64,000 nt of DNA, from positions 3,286,001-3,350,000 of the forward strand of contig NC_060019.1 in the NCBI RefSeq assembly GCF_021134715.1, written 5' to 3'. This document shows, one piece after another, positions 42,890-53,200 of the stretch (the stretch's first letter is position 1; each line of letters opens with the position of its first letter). A program made the translations under genes and the position numbers. Source of the stretch: Daphnia pulex. Taxonomy: Eukaryota; Arthropoda; Branchiopoda; Diplostraca; Daphniidae. Below the pieces are notes generated by a model. That model saw nothing but the letters and a program-made list of their open reading frames with translations. It had not been told where the DNA came from and searched no databases.

Positions 42890-42962
42890 TACCTCTGGCG
42901 AGACTCGAACTCGCAATCCCCGGCTTAGGAGGCCGGTGCCTTATCCATTAGGCCACAAAGGC
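42890..42962 (-). tRNA. tRNA-Arg-CCT: tRNA-Arg (CCT), unit 5
   Basis: Same sequence as unit 1. Confidence 0.9.
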
Positions 42963-43470
42963 AGAGTAATAATGAATCTCCTATTCGATGAATGACGTTA
43001 TATTGCAAAGCTTTTCCCTAGAAGATAGCCAAACGTCCCATGTTATATTATATAAACAATCAGCGATTACCGTCTGTGGGCATCGTCTCACTCTTGAAAA
43101 CCATGTTTTTTTGAATAATCTTAACTACAAACTCTATTTACAGCTTTCGAGTTCTATAAGTGGACATACATTTACTATTGCAATTAGTTGTATCAAATAG
43201 CAAGGCTTTCTACTCTCACAATAAGGGATACTCTTTCTCACTATCTCATTTCATTATTTGTGTATGTTCCACGACCTATATCTGAATGTACTTCCTTTTG
43301 GTTCGCACTTTCCCTACATCGAAGGGACATAAAGAAACACCACGAGAACTCGTGTTGTCGTCTATGAACATCTATGAATTCCGCCCATAATGGTGAATGA
43401 TTTCAAATGATATTAACTTGATAATTAATGGTGGAAAACGACCAATACTAACTAAAATCAAAAGACTAGC

Positions 43471-43543
43471 CGCCCGATAAGGGACTTGAACCCTTGACCT
43501 CAGAATTAAAAGTCCCGCGCTCTACCGTCTGAGCTAACCGGGT
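43471..43543 (-). tRNA. tRNA-Lys-TTT: tRNA-Lys (TTT), unit 5, first base changed
   Basis: Starts ACCCGG, giving an A-C mismatch at 1:72. One anticodon-stem pair becomes G-T. Confidence 0.82.
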
Positions 43544-43955
43544 TTGATAATTGGTATTGCAATAATTTCCGGTTCGAGTTCATTTTTAAATTTTACGATT
43601 GCTTATAGATCTTTTACGGACGGAAGTATGGGCGTTTTTCTATTCTTCGTAAACAAAATGGGTACACATTCTTTCATCATATAATTTGTCTCTGACTACA
43701 TTTGATGTTTGTAAACTACACTTAAAGACCCCCATAATGCATTTCGGAACTGGCCTCTGAAAAATAGACACGTTTCTGGAAACACCAATTGACAGGTCAT
43801 GGCTCCACGGTTCCGAGATAGATCCCGGGACCTAGGATACCCATGACTGCACAGTTCATATTTGTAATCATGCGTAAATTTGAGATATTAGTAAACGATT
43901 GAAAATGAGTGGTTCCACTAGAAAATACTAGCATGTGAAACAAATGGCAATTCAC

Positions 43956-44036
43956 CGCAGTTGGTAGGGTTCAACCTACGCCCTCAGAGAGGAATAGATT
44001 TCAAGACTATCGCCTTAACCACTCGGCCACAACTGC
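43956..44036 (-). pseudogene. tRNA-Ser (TGA) copy with shortened T loop, unit 5
   Basis: Shares the T-loop deletion and stem mismatch with units 3 and 4. Confidence 0.75.
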
Positions 44037-44156
44037 CCCAAATGTTTAGACAATCTAGTGATGATATTTATTTTGGTTTACCGAAAATTCCGTTTTACCT
44101 TACTGAAGAGCAGGTTAAATGAGAGTTGCAAAATCCTAGCACTTTCTTTAAGTGTA

Positions 44157-44240
44157 GGTCGTGTGGCCTAATGGATAAGGCGTCGGACTTCTATGAAAGT
44201 TGTTATCCGAAAATTGCGGGTTCGAGTCCCGCCACGATTA
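44157..44240 (+). tRNA. tRNA-Arg-TCT: tRNA-Arg (TCT) with intron, unit 5
   Basis: The intron has one change (TGAAAGTTGTTA). Confidence 0.82.
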
Positions 44241-44504
44241 ATAGCATATGACGAAATTATTAGTTCATGGTGAGTAGAAGTTAACCACAAACCATGGGGA
44301 ATCATGCCAGATCAATAAAACTACAAATATATCTCGAACACTCAATGACTATCGCTGGCTTGCATTGCCTTCGCAGCAACGATTGAAATTGGCTGCTGAT
44401 ACAGCGTAGATTGGTAGATAACTTAAATCATTCTCTCTAAAGACACACAGAGTATACCTAACTGATGATGAATGAACCTTTGATTAATAAATTAAACATT
44501 CATA

Positions 44505-44578
44505 GGCCTGTTAGCTCAGTTGGTTAGAGCGCCGTGCTAATAACGCGGAGGTCATGAGTTCGATCCTCTTACGGGCCA
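44505..44578 (+). tRNA. tRNA-Ile-AAT: tRNA-Ile (AAT), unit 6
   Basis: Same sequence as unit 4. Confidence 0.92.
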
Positions 44579-44655
44579 CTGTAATTCTTCCATTAAATAT
44601 TTTTCACTCTAAAAAGGTACTGATAGTTTCGAAATATTTTGCTAAAATAGTTAAT

Positions 44656-44737
44656 ACGGATCTGGCCGAGTGGTTAAGGCGACTGATTCGAAATCAATGT
44701 CCATTTTGGAGCGTAGGTTCGAATCCTACTATCTGCG
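44656..44737 (+). tRNA. tRNA-Ser-CGA: tRNA-Ser (CGA), unit 6
   Basis: Same as unit 4, including the C-A stem mismatch. Confidence 0.7.
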
Positions 44738-45382
44738 TTTTGTGGCATTTTATTGGTGAATGTAACTACACAACATTTGATCAAGTGACGCCAGAAGTGA
44801 TTTCTAGTCATTTTTTGGGAGAACATCCAAGTTTAAAATCAGTAGGGGAGTACACAGTGACAGAAGAACGAAAGGTCTTTAGGTCTTTAGTATATGTGAT
44901 GACCCTGGACAAGATAAGTCAAGACAAGACAAAATAATCAACGGGGTGACCCTGGATAAGGCATGCTCTCAACAATGATCCGTACGAGTGGTAAGAACAG
45001 TCAGGTTCATCAAAGTCGAGGTCTGTGATCGTAGGCCAGGTTTAGATAGTTTCTAAAAGTAGATGAGAGACAACAAGTACACGTTGCCGAGAATGCACCT
45101 TACCATCATGACCAGCGTCTTGAAGTCAGCGCGTTGTTGCTCCAGGAACCAGTGAAGACGGCAGAGGAGGATGAGAGAGTCAGAGTTCACCTGTAAAACA
45201 GCAGAATAAGTTCCGCTGCCAAGTAATTGTCGCTGGCAAAGGTTTCCAAGTTTAAGCATGCCATTTCAGCGATTTCCCAACACTTGGACAAATGAAAATT
45301 TTCGCTTGAAAACAGTAAAACAAAAGAAAAGTAATTGCCAATTTAACGACGATTTTCGATCATTATAGTTTCGGTTGCTCGC

Positions 45383-45455
45383 TATCTCTGGCGAGACTCG
45401 AACTCGCAATCCCCGGCTTAGGAGGCCGGTGCCTTATCCATTAGGCCACAAAGGC
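45383..45455 (-). tRNA. tRNA-Arg-CCT: tRNA-Arg (CCT), unit 6
   Basis: One acceptor change (CAGAGAT for CAGAGGT) breaks pair 2:71. Confidence 0.82.
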
Positions 45456-45964
45456 AGAGTAATAATGAATCTCCTATTCGATGAATGACGTTATATTGCA
45501 AAGCTTTTCCCTAGAAGATAGCCAAACGTCCCATGTTATATTATATAAACAATCAGCGATTACCGTCTGTGGGCATCGTCTCACTCTTGAAAACCATGTT
45601 TTTTTTGAATAATCTTAACTACAAACTCTATTTACAGCTTTCGAGTTCTATAAGTGGACATACATTTACTATTGCAATTAGTTGTATCAAATAGCAAGGC
45701 TTTCTACTCTCACAATGAGGGATACTCTTTCTCACTATCTCATTTCATTATTTGTGTATGTTCCACGACCTATATCTGAATGTACTTCCTTTTGGTTCGC
45801 ACTTTCCCTACATCGAAGGGACATAAAGAAACACCACGAGAACTCGTGTTGTCGTCTATGAACATCTATGAATTCCGCCCATAATGGTGAATGATTTCAA
45901 ATGATATTAACTTGATAATTAATGGTGGAAAACGACCAATACTAACTAAAATCAAAAGACTAGC

Positions 45965-46037
45965 CGCCCGATAAGGGACTTGAACCCTTGACCTCAGGAT
46001 TAAAAGTCCCGCGCTCTACCGTCTGAGCTAACCGGGT
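45965..46037 (-). tRNA. tRNA-Lys-TTT: tRNA-Lys (TTT), unit 6, first base changed
   Basis: Starts ACCCGG as in unit 5; anticodon stem as in unit 1. Confidence 0.85.
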
Positions 46038-46449
46038 TTGATAATTGGGATTGCAATAATTTCCGGTTCGAGTTCATTTTTAAATTTTACGATTGCTTAT
46101 AGATCTTTTACGGACGGAAGTATGGAAGTTTTTCTATTCTTCGTAAACAAAATGGGTACACATTCTTTCATCATATAATTTGTCTCTGACTACATTTGAT
46201 GTTTGTAAACTACACTTAAAGACCGCCATAATGCATTTCGGAACTGGCCTCTGAAAAATAGACACGTTTCTGGAAACACCAATTGACAGGTCATGGCTCC
46301 ACGGTTCCGAGATAGATCCCGGGACCTAGGATACCCATGACTGCACAGTTCATATTTGTAATCATGCGTAAATTTGAGATATTAGTAAACGATTGAAAAT
46401 GAGTGGTTCCACTAGAAAATACTAGCATGTGAAACAAATGGCAATTCAC

Positions 46450-46531
46450 CGCAGTTAGTAGGGTTCGAACCTACGCCCTCAGAGAGGAATAGATTTCAAG
46501 TCTATCGCCTTAACCACTCGGCCACAACTGC
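46450..46531 (-). tRNA. tRNA-Ser-TGA: tRNA-Ser (TGA), unit 6, well preserved
   Basis: 82 nt, T loop intact, stem ATAGA/TCTAT fully paired, as in unit 1. Confidence 0.9.
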
Positions 46532-46651
46532 CACAAATGTTTAGACAATCTAGTGATGATATTTATTTTGGTTTACCGAAAATTCCGTTTTACCTTACTG
46601 AAGAGCAGGTTAAATGAGATTTGCAAAATCCTAGCACTTTCTTTAAATGTA

Positions 46652-46735
46652 GGTCGTGTGGCCTAATGGATAAGGCGTCGGACTTCTATGAAAGTAGTTA
46701 TCCGAAAATTGCGGGTTCGAGTCCCGCCACGATTA
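46652..46735 (+). tRNA. tRNA-Arg-TCT: tRNA-Arg (TCT) with intron, unit 6
   Basis: Acceptor GGTCGTG/CACGATT; T stem GCGGG/CCCGC fully paired. Confidence 0.83.
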
Positions 46736-46999
46736 ATAGCATATGACGAAATTATTAGTTCATGGTGAGTAGAAGTTAACCACAAACCATGGGGAATCAT
46801 GCCAGATCAATAAAACTACAAATATATCTCGAACACTCAATGACTATCACTGGCTTGCATTGCCTTCGCAGCAACGATTGAAATTGGCTGCTGATACAGC
46901 GTAGATTGGTAGATAACTTAAATCATTCTCTCTAAAGACACACAGAGTATACCTAACTGATGATGAATGAACCTTTGATTAATAAATTAATCATTCATA

Positions 47000-47073
47000 G
47001 GCTTGTTAGCTCAGTTGGTTAGAGCGCCGTGCTAATAACGCGGAGGTCATGAGTTCGATCCTCTTACGGGCCA
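47000..47073 (+). tRNA. tRNA-Ile-AAT: tRNA-Ile (AAT), unit 7 (partial unit)
   Basis: Acceptor GGCTTGT/ACGGGCC has an extra G-T wobble; otherwise canonical. Confidence 0.88.
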
Positions 47074-47150
47074 CTGTAATTCTTCCATTAAATATTTTTC
47101 ACTCTAAAAAGGTACTGATAGTTTCGAAATATTTTGCTAAAATAGTTAAT

Positions 47151-47232
47151 ATAGATCTGGCCGAGTGGTTAAGGCGACTGATTCGAAATCAGTGTCCATC
47201 TTGAAGCGTAGGTTCGAATCCTACTATCTGCG
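47151..47232 (+). tRNA. tRNA-Ser-CGA: tRNA-Ser (CGA), unit 7, best paired
   Basis: The only copy with both U33 (loop TTCGAAA) and a fully paired stem ACTGA/TCAGT. Followed by TTTT. Confidence 0.82.
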
Positions 47233-47410
47233 TTTTGTGGCATTTTATTGGTGAATGTAACTACACAACATTTGATCAAGTGACGCCAGAAGTGATTTCT
47301 AGTCATTTTTTGGGAGAACATCCAAGTTTAAAATCAGTAGGGGAGTACACAGTGACAGAAGAACGAAAGGTCTTTAGGTCTTTAGTATATGTGATGGCCC
47401 TGGACAAGAC

Positions 47411-50290
47411 AAGTCATTGCTTACTCTCCCCCCAGTCCCTACTAAACCCCTTTAAGTTTCAGAAAAACGTGGGGGGGGAATAATCAATTCCGTAGACCCG
47501 GCAGCAGTGCACGGCTCTCAGAAACGGAGATCTGAACGAAATCAATTTTGAGGGTGGGAAGGGAAAGAATTCTAATTGCTTTAAAAAATCGTGACTCACG
47601 ACTGCCATAGAAGAAACGCAGATCTTTTTTTAAGACCTTTTGCGTTTCTCTAGCATTTCCCAGTGAGTCACAATTGGAACCTAAAGTAAGCCCATTTGCA
47701 TATCGGCCTCTCTACTGTCCGAACACTTTTGCCCCGGACAAAAACTTTGCCTTCCCATTATTTTTAAATTCAACAAAAATTTAGGATTGTTCCTGTTACC
47801 CGAGAGAACCTACGAAAAAATTGTCATTGAAATCGAATGAAAATTTGACCACTTTTTCGCCTCGCGAAAACAGTGGTTTCCCATACTTGTCCGGGTGTCC
47901 GGACACTTTAGGTGCCCAGTGCAGTAGGAACTGTACCACTACGTATCCCTCTTTCCTGATCACCTCCGCTTTGCAGAGCTTCAATTCTAACCCGTGATTG
48001 GCGTCTCACGTAAAGAGCATCAACACCTTTTGTTCAAGAAACGAATGATGCAAAAAAAAGAAAAAGAGAGATCATTGTGAATTACATCGAAAAAATAATC
48101 ATAAATTAAATTGTAAGATATACTTTTAGGACAATAGATCTTATGTCCAGTGTTCACTTATGGACATTAAATCAATTGACATAGATTCAAAATAAATCGT
48201 GGGAAACACTTTACAGTGGAAAACACTTTAGCTTTTCGACATATAGCACCTAATGATGAGAAATTTGTGCATAGAACATTACAATGTTTATGTAATTTCA
48301 CACCTGGGTGATTCGATATGAAAACGACCAAAACCTATGGCGACCATCTCACGAATTTGATCGCCACTAGGCTTTTTCAATTCATAACAATAAAAACAAA
48401 TTTTTCCTAGAGTGATTTTGAAAAAAAAATACGCGTTCGCCTGGCGCGAACGTAAGAATTTTTTAGAAGTCCGCTTGACCATATAATCATTAAAATTCTT
48501 TTGAGCATATTGAAATCCGTTGATTGGCTGATTTATCTACCAGAACATGTTGTCATAAGGATAAACTTTTTTTTAAGACCAAGCGCCACTAAATCGAAGG
48601 TTGCGCCACTTAGTGGTGCGAAATTTAAAAAGTGAACAAATTATCGAATTTGATTTGAAAAAAAATTAAGTTAAAATAAACACAGGTTCACGAAAATTGG
48701 TGAAGATGTCTTACAGGCTTATAGTATTGTGTGGTCGAAATTTCAGACTCTTAGCTTTAGTTTAAAGTAATATTTTTTATTTTTAAAAGTACAAAACATG
48801 CGTTTTTTCTCAAAAAATTTGAATCATGTAATTTTTTGTTTGGGAAATATTTCACATTTTATGCTATCGATTTTTTTACTCAAATTACTATCAAATTTTC
48901 CCCTGCAAAAGTCAGCAAACACGTTTTTATTGTCATTTTAGCTTCTTTACATCTTCACAGTTCATTTGAAGTAAAAATGTTCATGCAAATTCGAGTTGGA
49001 CAGCCAAAATATTATAAAAATCATTTTTTGATTTCCCAAACTTTTCTGCAGAGTCGTTGCCACAAGGGAAAATTATATTACGCGTATTATCGACGTATTA
49101 CTCGAATGAGTGTAACTCTGTTTCGGCGGCAACTAAGAAATCTGGGACCGTGGGTTGAAAATCGCGTGGCAGGGTCCGCAGGGAGTATAGGCTTCCCTGA
49201 ATTTCTGATTTTAAATCGATCGGTAAATCGAGACGGAGCCAATAGCGCGAACCAATTTCGGTCACGTGGGGGTAGTTTTTCTTTCTTAGCTCCGCCTTTT
49301 CCCATTTCTTTCCATGGGGACTTTTGAGCTCTACGGGAACCCTTAGAAAAAACTCGCATTTTTTACAGAATCTCGGCATTCCATCTATCTCGTTTTAAAA
49401 ATATAGCAAAAACAAGGAAAAATGATTAAAAATGGATTATTATCTGCATACAGTACCCACCACAGGTATTGGATCACCCCGGTCCAAAACAGGCGTTTTA
49501 ACCCGCGCGAGATAGGCCTAACGGTGTCTCGTGCTGGATTTTTTTTTAAATACTTAGATTGGTCGTACGAGGTTTATTTTTTTTTTTGCAGAAAGATAAA
49601 GAAATATTTTTCATCTTTCTGATTTTTAATTTTAAAAAAGTGTTGAGGTTCTGTATTTAAATTAACCGTTCATAAATATTGGATCACCCTAAAAATATGC
49701 CGCATGGCCTGTCCCTACCCGCGGCATGGCCTTAGGGTATGGCGGGGAGGAATCCTTTGTCTGCCATATCCTAAGGACATTCCTGAAAAACGCGCCTATC
49801 TCCCCCCCCCCCCTCATAGGGAACTTCTGATGAAGTCTTCCTACCTTAGAGCTATTATACCATGGAAACAGGATATCATCTGCACCTTTATTCAACGCCA
49901 TTTTAAAGAACAATTTTCGTGGTGATCCTATATAGTTTTTAGGGTAACCTTAAGTATTACTAGAGCTTAAGCTAAAAAAAAGAGTGCGACGTTGGGTGGC
50001 GAAAGTTAGTAACTGAAAAGAATCTTGTTTATTTTCGTTTTATTTTCCAACACCTTATCTATAAAATATTTGAAAACTAACTTATTTGGTCCAACCGACG
50101 ATATTTAAAGTTATATATCATCCCAAACAAAAAAATTACGCAGTTTGCCAAAACAATAACAGCTTAAACGCATATTATAATCTTAATTGTTACCCGATGG
50201 ATATAAGAAATACAGCTACAGCGTTGTTTCAAAGAAGTGAACAATTTAGTCCATTTCTTTTAACTAGCAAATACTTAATTGGTTATTATT
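47411..50290. other. No gene seen; one transposon-like end
   Basis: Reading frames are short and low in complexity. At 49449 TA is followed by CAGTACCCACCACAGG and TATTGGATCACC, which resembles a Tc1/mariner-type end; TATTGGATCACCC recurs near 49677 and GGTGATCCTATA near 49921 in the other direction, so a worn MITE may lie at about 49451-49935. The rest is A+T-rich. Confidence 0.35.
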
Positions 50291-50293
50291 TTA

Positions 50294-53200
50294 TTAAGTT
50301 GCCAAATAATTTTCAAGCAGCGTCGCAGCATCTGTGAACTTGAGGAAATGCAGTTTTTCCAATACGATCTGAGTCGACACTTCCCAAAGCTAAAAATTGA
50401 AGAAAGAAAAATCATGTGTTACAAACAGACGACTAGAAATTTTTTTACTCTATTAATTACATCCATATTTGATAGCAAATACGTGGTTGGACTTTGCTGC
50501 TTGTCCAAAACGGTTCGCATGCTCAATAAGAGATCCAGGCTATCGGCCAACTGTTCCCATTCTTTGTTGGGAGAATCTAATATGTTAGCCAAGTCACTGA
50601 TGATACGTTTGTCCAGCTCTGAAAAATGCGTGTTATTCATATTATAAAATGATGATGTGAATATATTGTAGTGAATTGGTAAATTACCTTTAGGCAACTC
50701 TTTGCTAGTCATCAAATCGATGCCCGAGTCTAAAACTCTACTATTTGAAGTAGCGTCCGATGCGGTACTTTTCCGCTCATCTTCATCCATCACCAAAAAA
50801 TTAGTTTCGCAGAGAGCCAAGCTCGTTGACGAGCGAGTACCATCACGTAACACTTCAGCTATCTAAAATTCAAGTTATTAAGTTTAATGAGTCAATAAAT
50901 TAATCTTGATAGTGTTTCCTCTTGATTGTTATACCGTTAAATTGCACTGTGCCAAATCTAAGGAACTTTGTCCTTTTTCAACACTACCTTCTCCCAACAA
51001 GTGTTCGTGGTCACTTTCGTCACATTCTTCATTTTCCGACGATGCGGAAGAATTCACGTAGTTAAGAATTGAGGGATCCGCCCCGCTCTTTAATAATAAA
51101 CTACAGATTTTATCAAGTTCGTCCAACACAGCCAGATGTAAAGCAGTCATTCCATCATAGCTTTGCATATTCACATTCAAAGATGTCTAAATTGAAAAAA
51201 AAAAAAACAAGGCCATAAAATTATTGCATGAATATAAACTAATAAAGGTATAAAACAATAAGCCATGTAATTTAAGTACATGGTAGAGTACGGTAATACA
51301 TACACAGCTCAGCAATAACGTCACCATCTCTTCCGATTGCTTTTTAACGGCAATGTGTAAAGCTGATCTCCCGCGCTTTGTTTCATGACAATTGACATCA
51401 GCTCCTTTGGCAAGTAGCAATTCTACGCTTTTCACGTTCATTGCGTTAACCGCAATGTGTAAAGGAGTAAGACCTAAATATTTAAACGAGAATTTGAGTA
51501 CGGTAGGCCTACTTCATTAAAGCCGCAATCAATTATTTTTAATTTATGCGTACCAGCGTAATTTCTCATATTCAACTTCAGAGCGTGGGCTGGCTTCCAG
51601 CTGGAAGTATTTAAAAGTAATTGAAGACAGTCAATGAGATGTTTGTCCATTGCAGCAAGATGAATTGGGGAATTTCCATTAGCATCAACCAATCCAGGGT
51701 TTGCTCCGCTTTGCAAAAGCAAAGCTGTAGCCTCGATTTGGTTTTTAAGAACAGAAATGTGTAAAGGTGTCAGATTTGCATTATTTTGAGCGTTGACGAA
51801 ATTCAGTTCTGTGTTATGAAAGGAAGCCGCATGCAGTATAGCGCGCACAACATCGGTTTGATTGTGAATAAGAGCGTCGTGGAGTGCACTACAAAAATTG
51901 TCCAGTTAAACTAACTCACTTAAGTAATATTAGCGAAAATTGGCTTACTTGTCTCCATCTTCACTTTGCATTGCCTGAAGAAGGAAAAAAAAACACAAAT
52001 AAATAAAAAGGTGATTTTAAAAGAGGAATTCTAATGGACATACCATAAGATGTCGCATACGAGTCAAAATATGACCCAAATCCCCAGTCGTGGCGTACCA
52101 GCGAATCGCCCGGGCCATGTTCATTGAATAAGCAGACATTAATTTGGATGTTGTAATTGGTGATGAAACCTGCAATGCATAGATTTATAATATGTAACAA
52201 GTGCACCACTTTTCAAAAGATAACACAAAATAAGTGTACAGAAAAACTCTTACTAATGGGTTAATCCTATGGGAAGGCTTAAAATCACTGAAAGGAGACT
52301 TCCTTGGTGATATCTTCATATGTTTTAGTTGCGGAGTAAGTGCATCGATAGTTGATCCAGATGCATCTGAGCCATAAGTATCTAATTTTAGAAGTTCTGC
52401 CAAAAGATCGTCATCAGCCTGTTCAATGTTGAGTTCTGGCCAAGCTAAATTTTCCAGTTCAAAGGGCACCCTTAGCGGTTCGTCAGTAGCACCTCTTTGT
52501 GTTAATTGTGAGCGCCATTGTTGATCATTTGATTCAGAATAGGGAATTGTGGTAGCCGACATTGTCGGCCATTGTAGATCAGGTATAGCTGCATTTGGAT
52601 ATACTGAATTGAATGGCTCCATCATATGCGGCGTAGTTTCAAAAATGTTACAAGGATTCATCATCTTTATTAAAACATTAACAAGTCAATCCAATCATTT
52701 GGCAATAAAATAATAACACTTTATTAATGTTTTACCGAGGTTTCATAACATTTCCTTTGTTGGTCTGCGAAATTAGACGTAAAGCTTGGTGTTCCATTTT
52801 CATCACCAGAAGGGCCTGGAAAGAGAATTATATTAGCACTTTTCAGAAATTGAAAATTGATAAACTTACAATTTGAGGGAAATGTATTAGGAGCAACAGG
52901 ATCATTATTCGGTAATGTCCGCGTCGCATTATAATCTCTTTTATTGGTATTAGAATCGGAGTTTAACGGAACATCTCGTCGTGGTCGCTTCATACCTAAA
53001 ACGTTAATAACAATTAAGCGAGGCTGTAAAGAAATAGAGACGTGCACGGACAAGGCTACATTATGATATGTTTCTAAGTCTTGCTTAAGTGGGCTAACCT
53101 AATATAATCAAACCCCAGTAAACAAAAATTTTAATAGAATTGGCGCATTTCTTGAAATCAAATAGGATTTCAGTGCTACAAGGCTAAACATGATCGTTCA

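Larger units (their letters stand above)
29234..47410 (+). repeat. tRNA gene tandem array, six units plus a partial
   Basis: Unit starts (first base of tRNA-Ile): 29234, 34165, 36660, 39153, 42012, 44505, 47000. Corrected for two retroelement insertions the period is 2493-2495 bp each time. Order per unit: Ile-AAT (+), Ser-CGA (+), 87-bp exon-like block (-), Arg-CCT (-), Lys-TTT (-), Ser-TGA (-), Arg-TCT with intron (+). Units differ by about 1-3%. Unit 7 stops matching at about 47410, after VMALDK, before the exon-like block. The left edge coincides with the first Ile gene. Confidence 0.95.

Noticed and set aside
34369-47483. Reading frames of 65-127 codons repeated in each tRNA unit (for example 36709-37092 and 37636-37848)
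   Set aside because: They run across tRNA genes or spacer. Their likeness follows from recent duplication of the whole unit, with no codon-level sign of selection and a stop in unit 1.
48836-49379. 163-codon plus frame and 90-93-codon minus frames
   Set aside because: Overlap each other in an A+T-rich region with no family motif or splice support.
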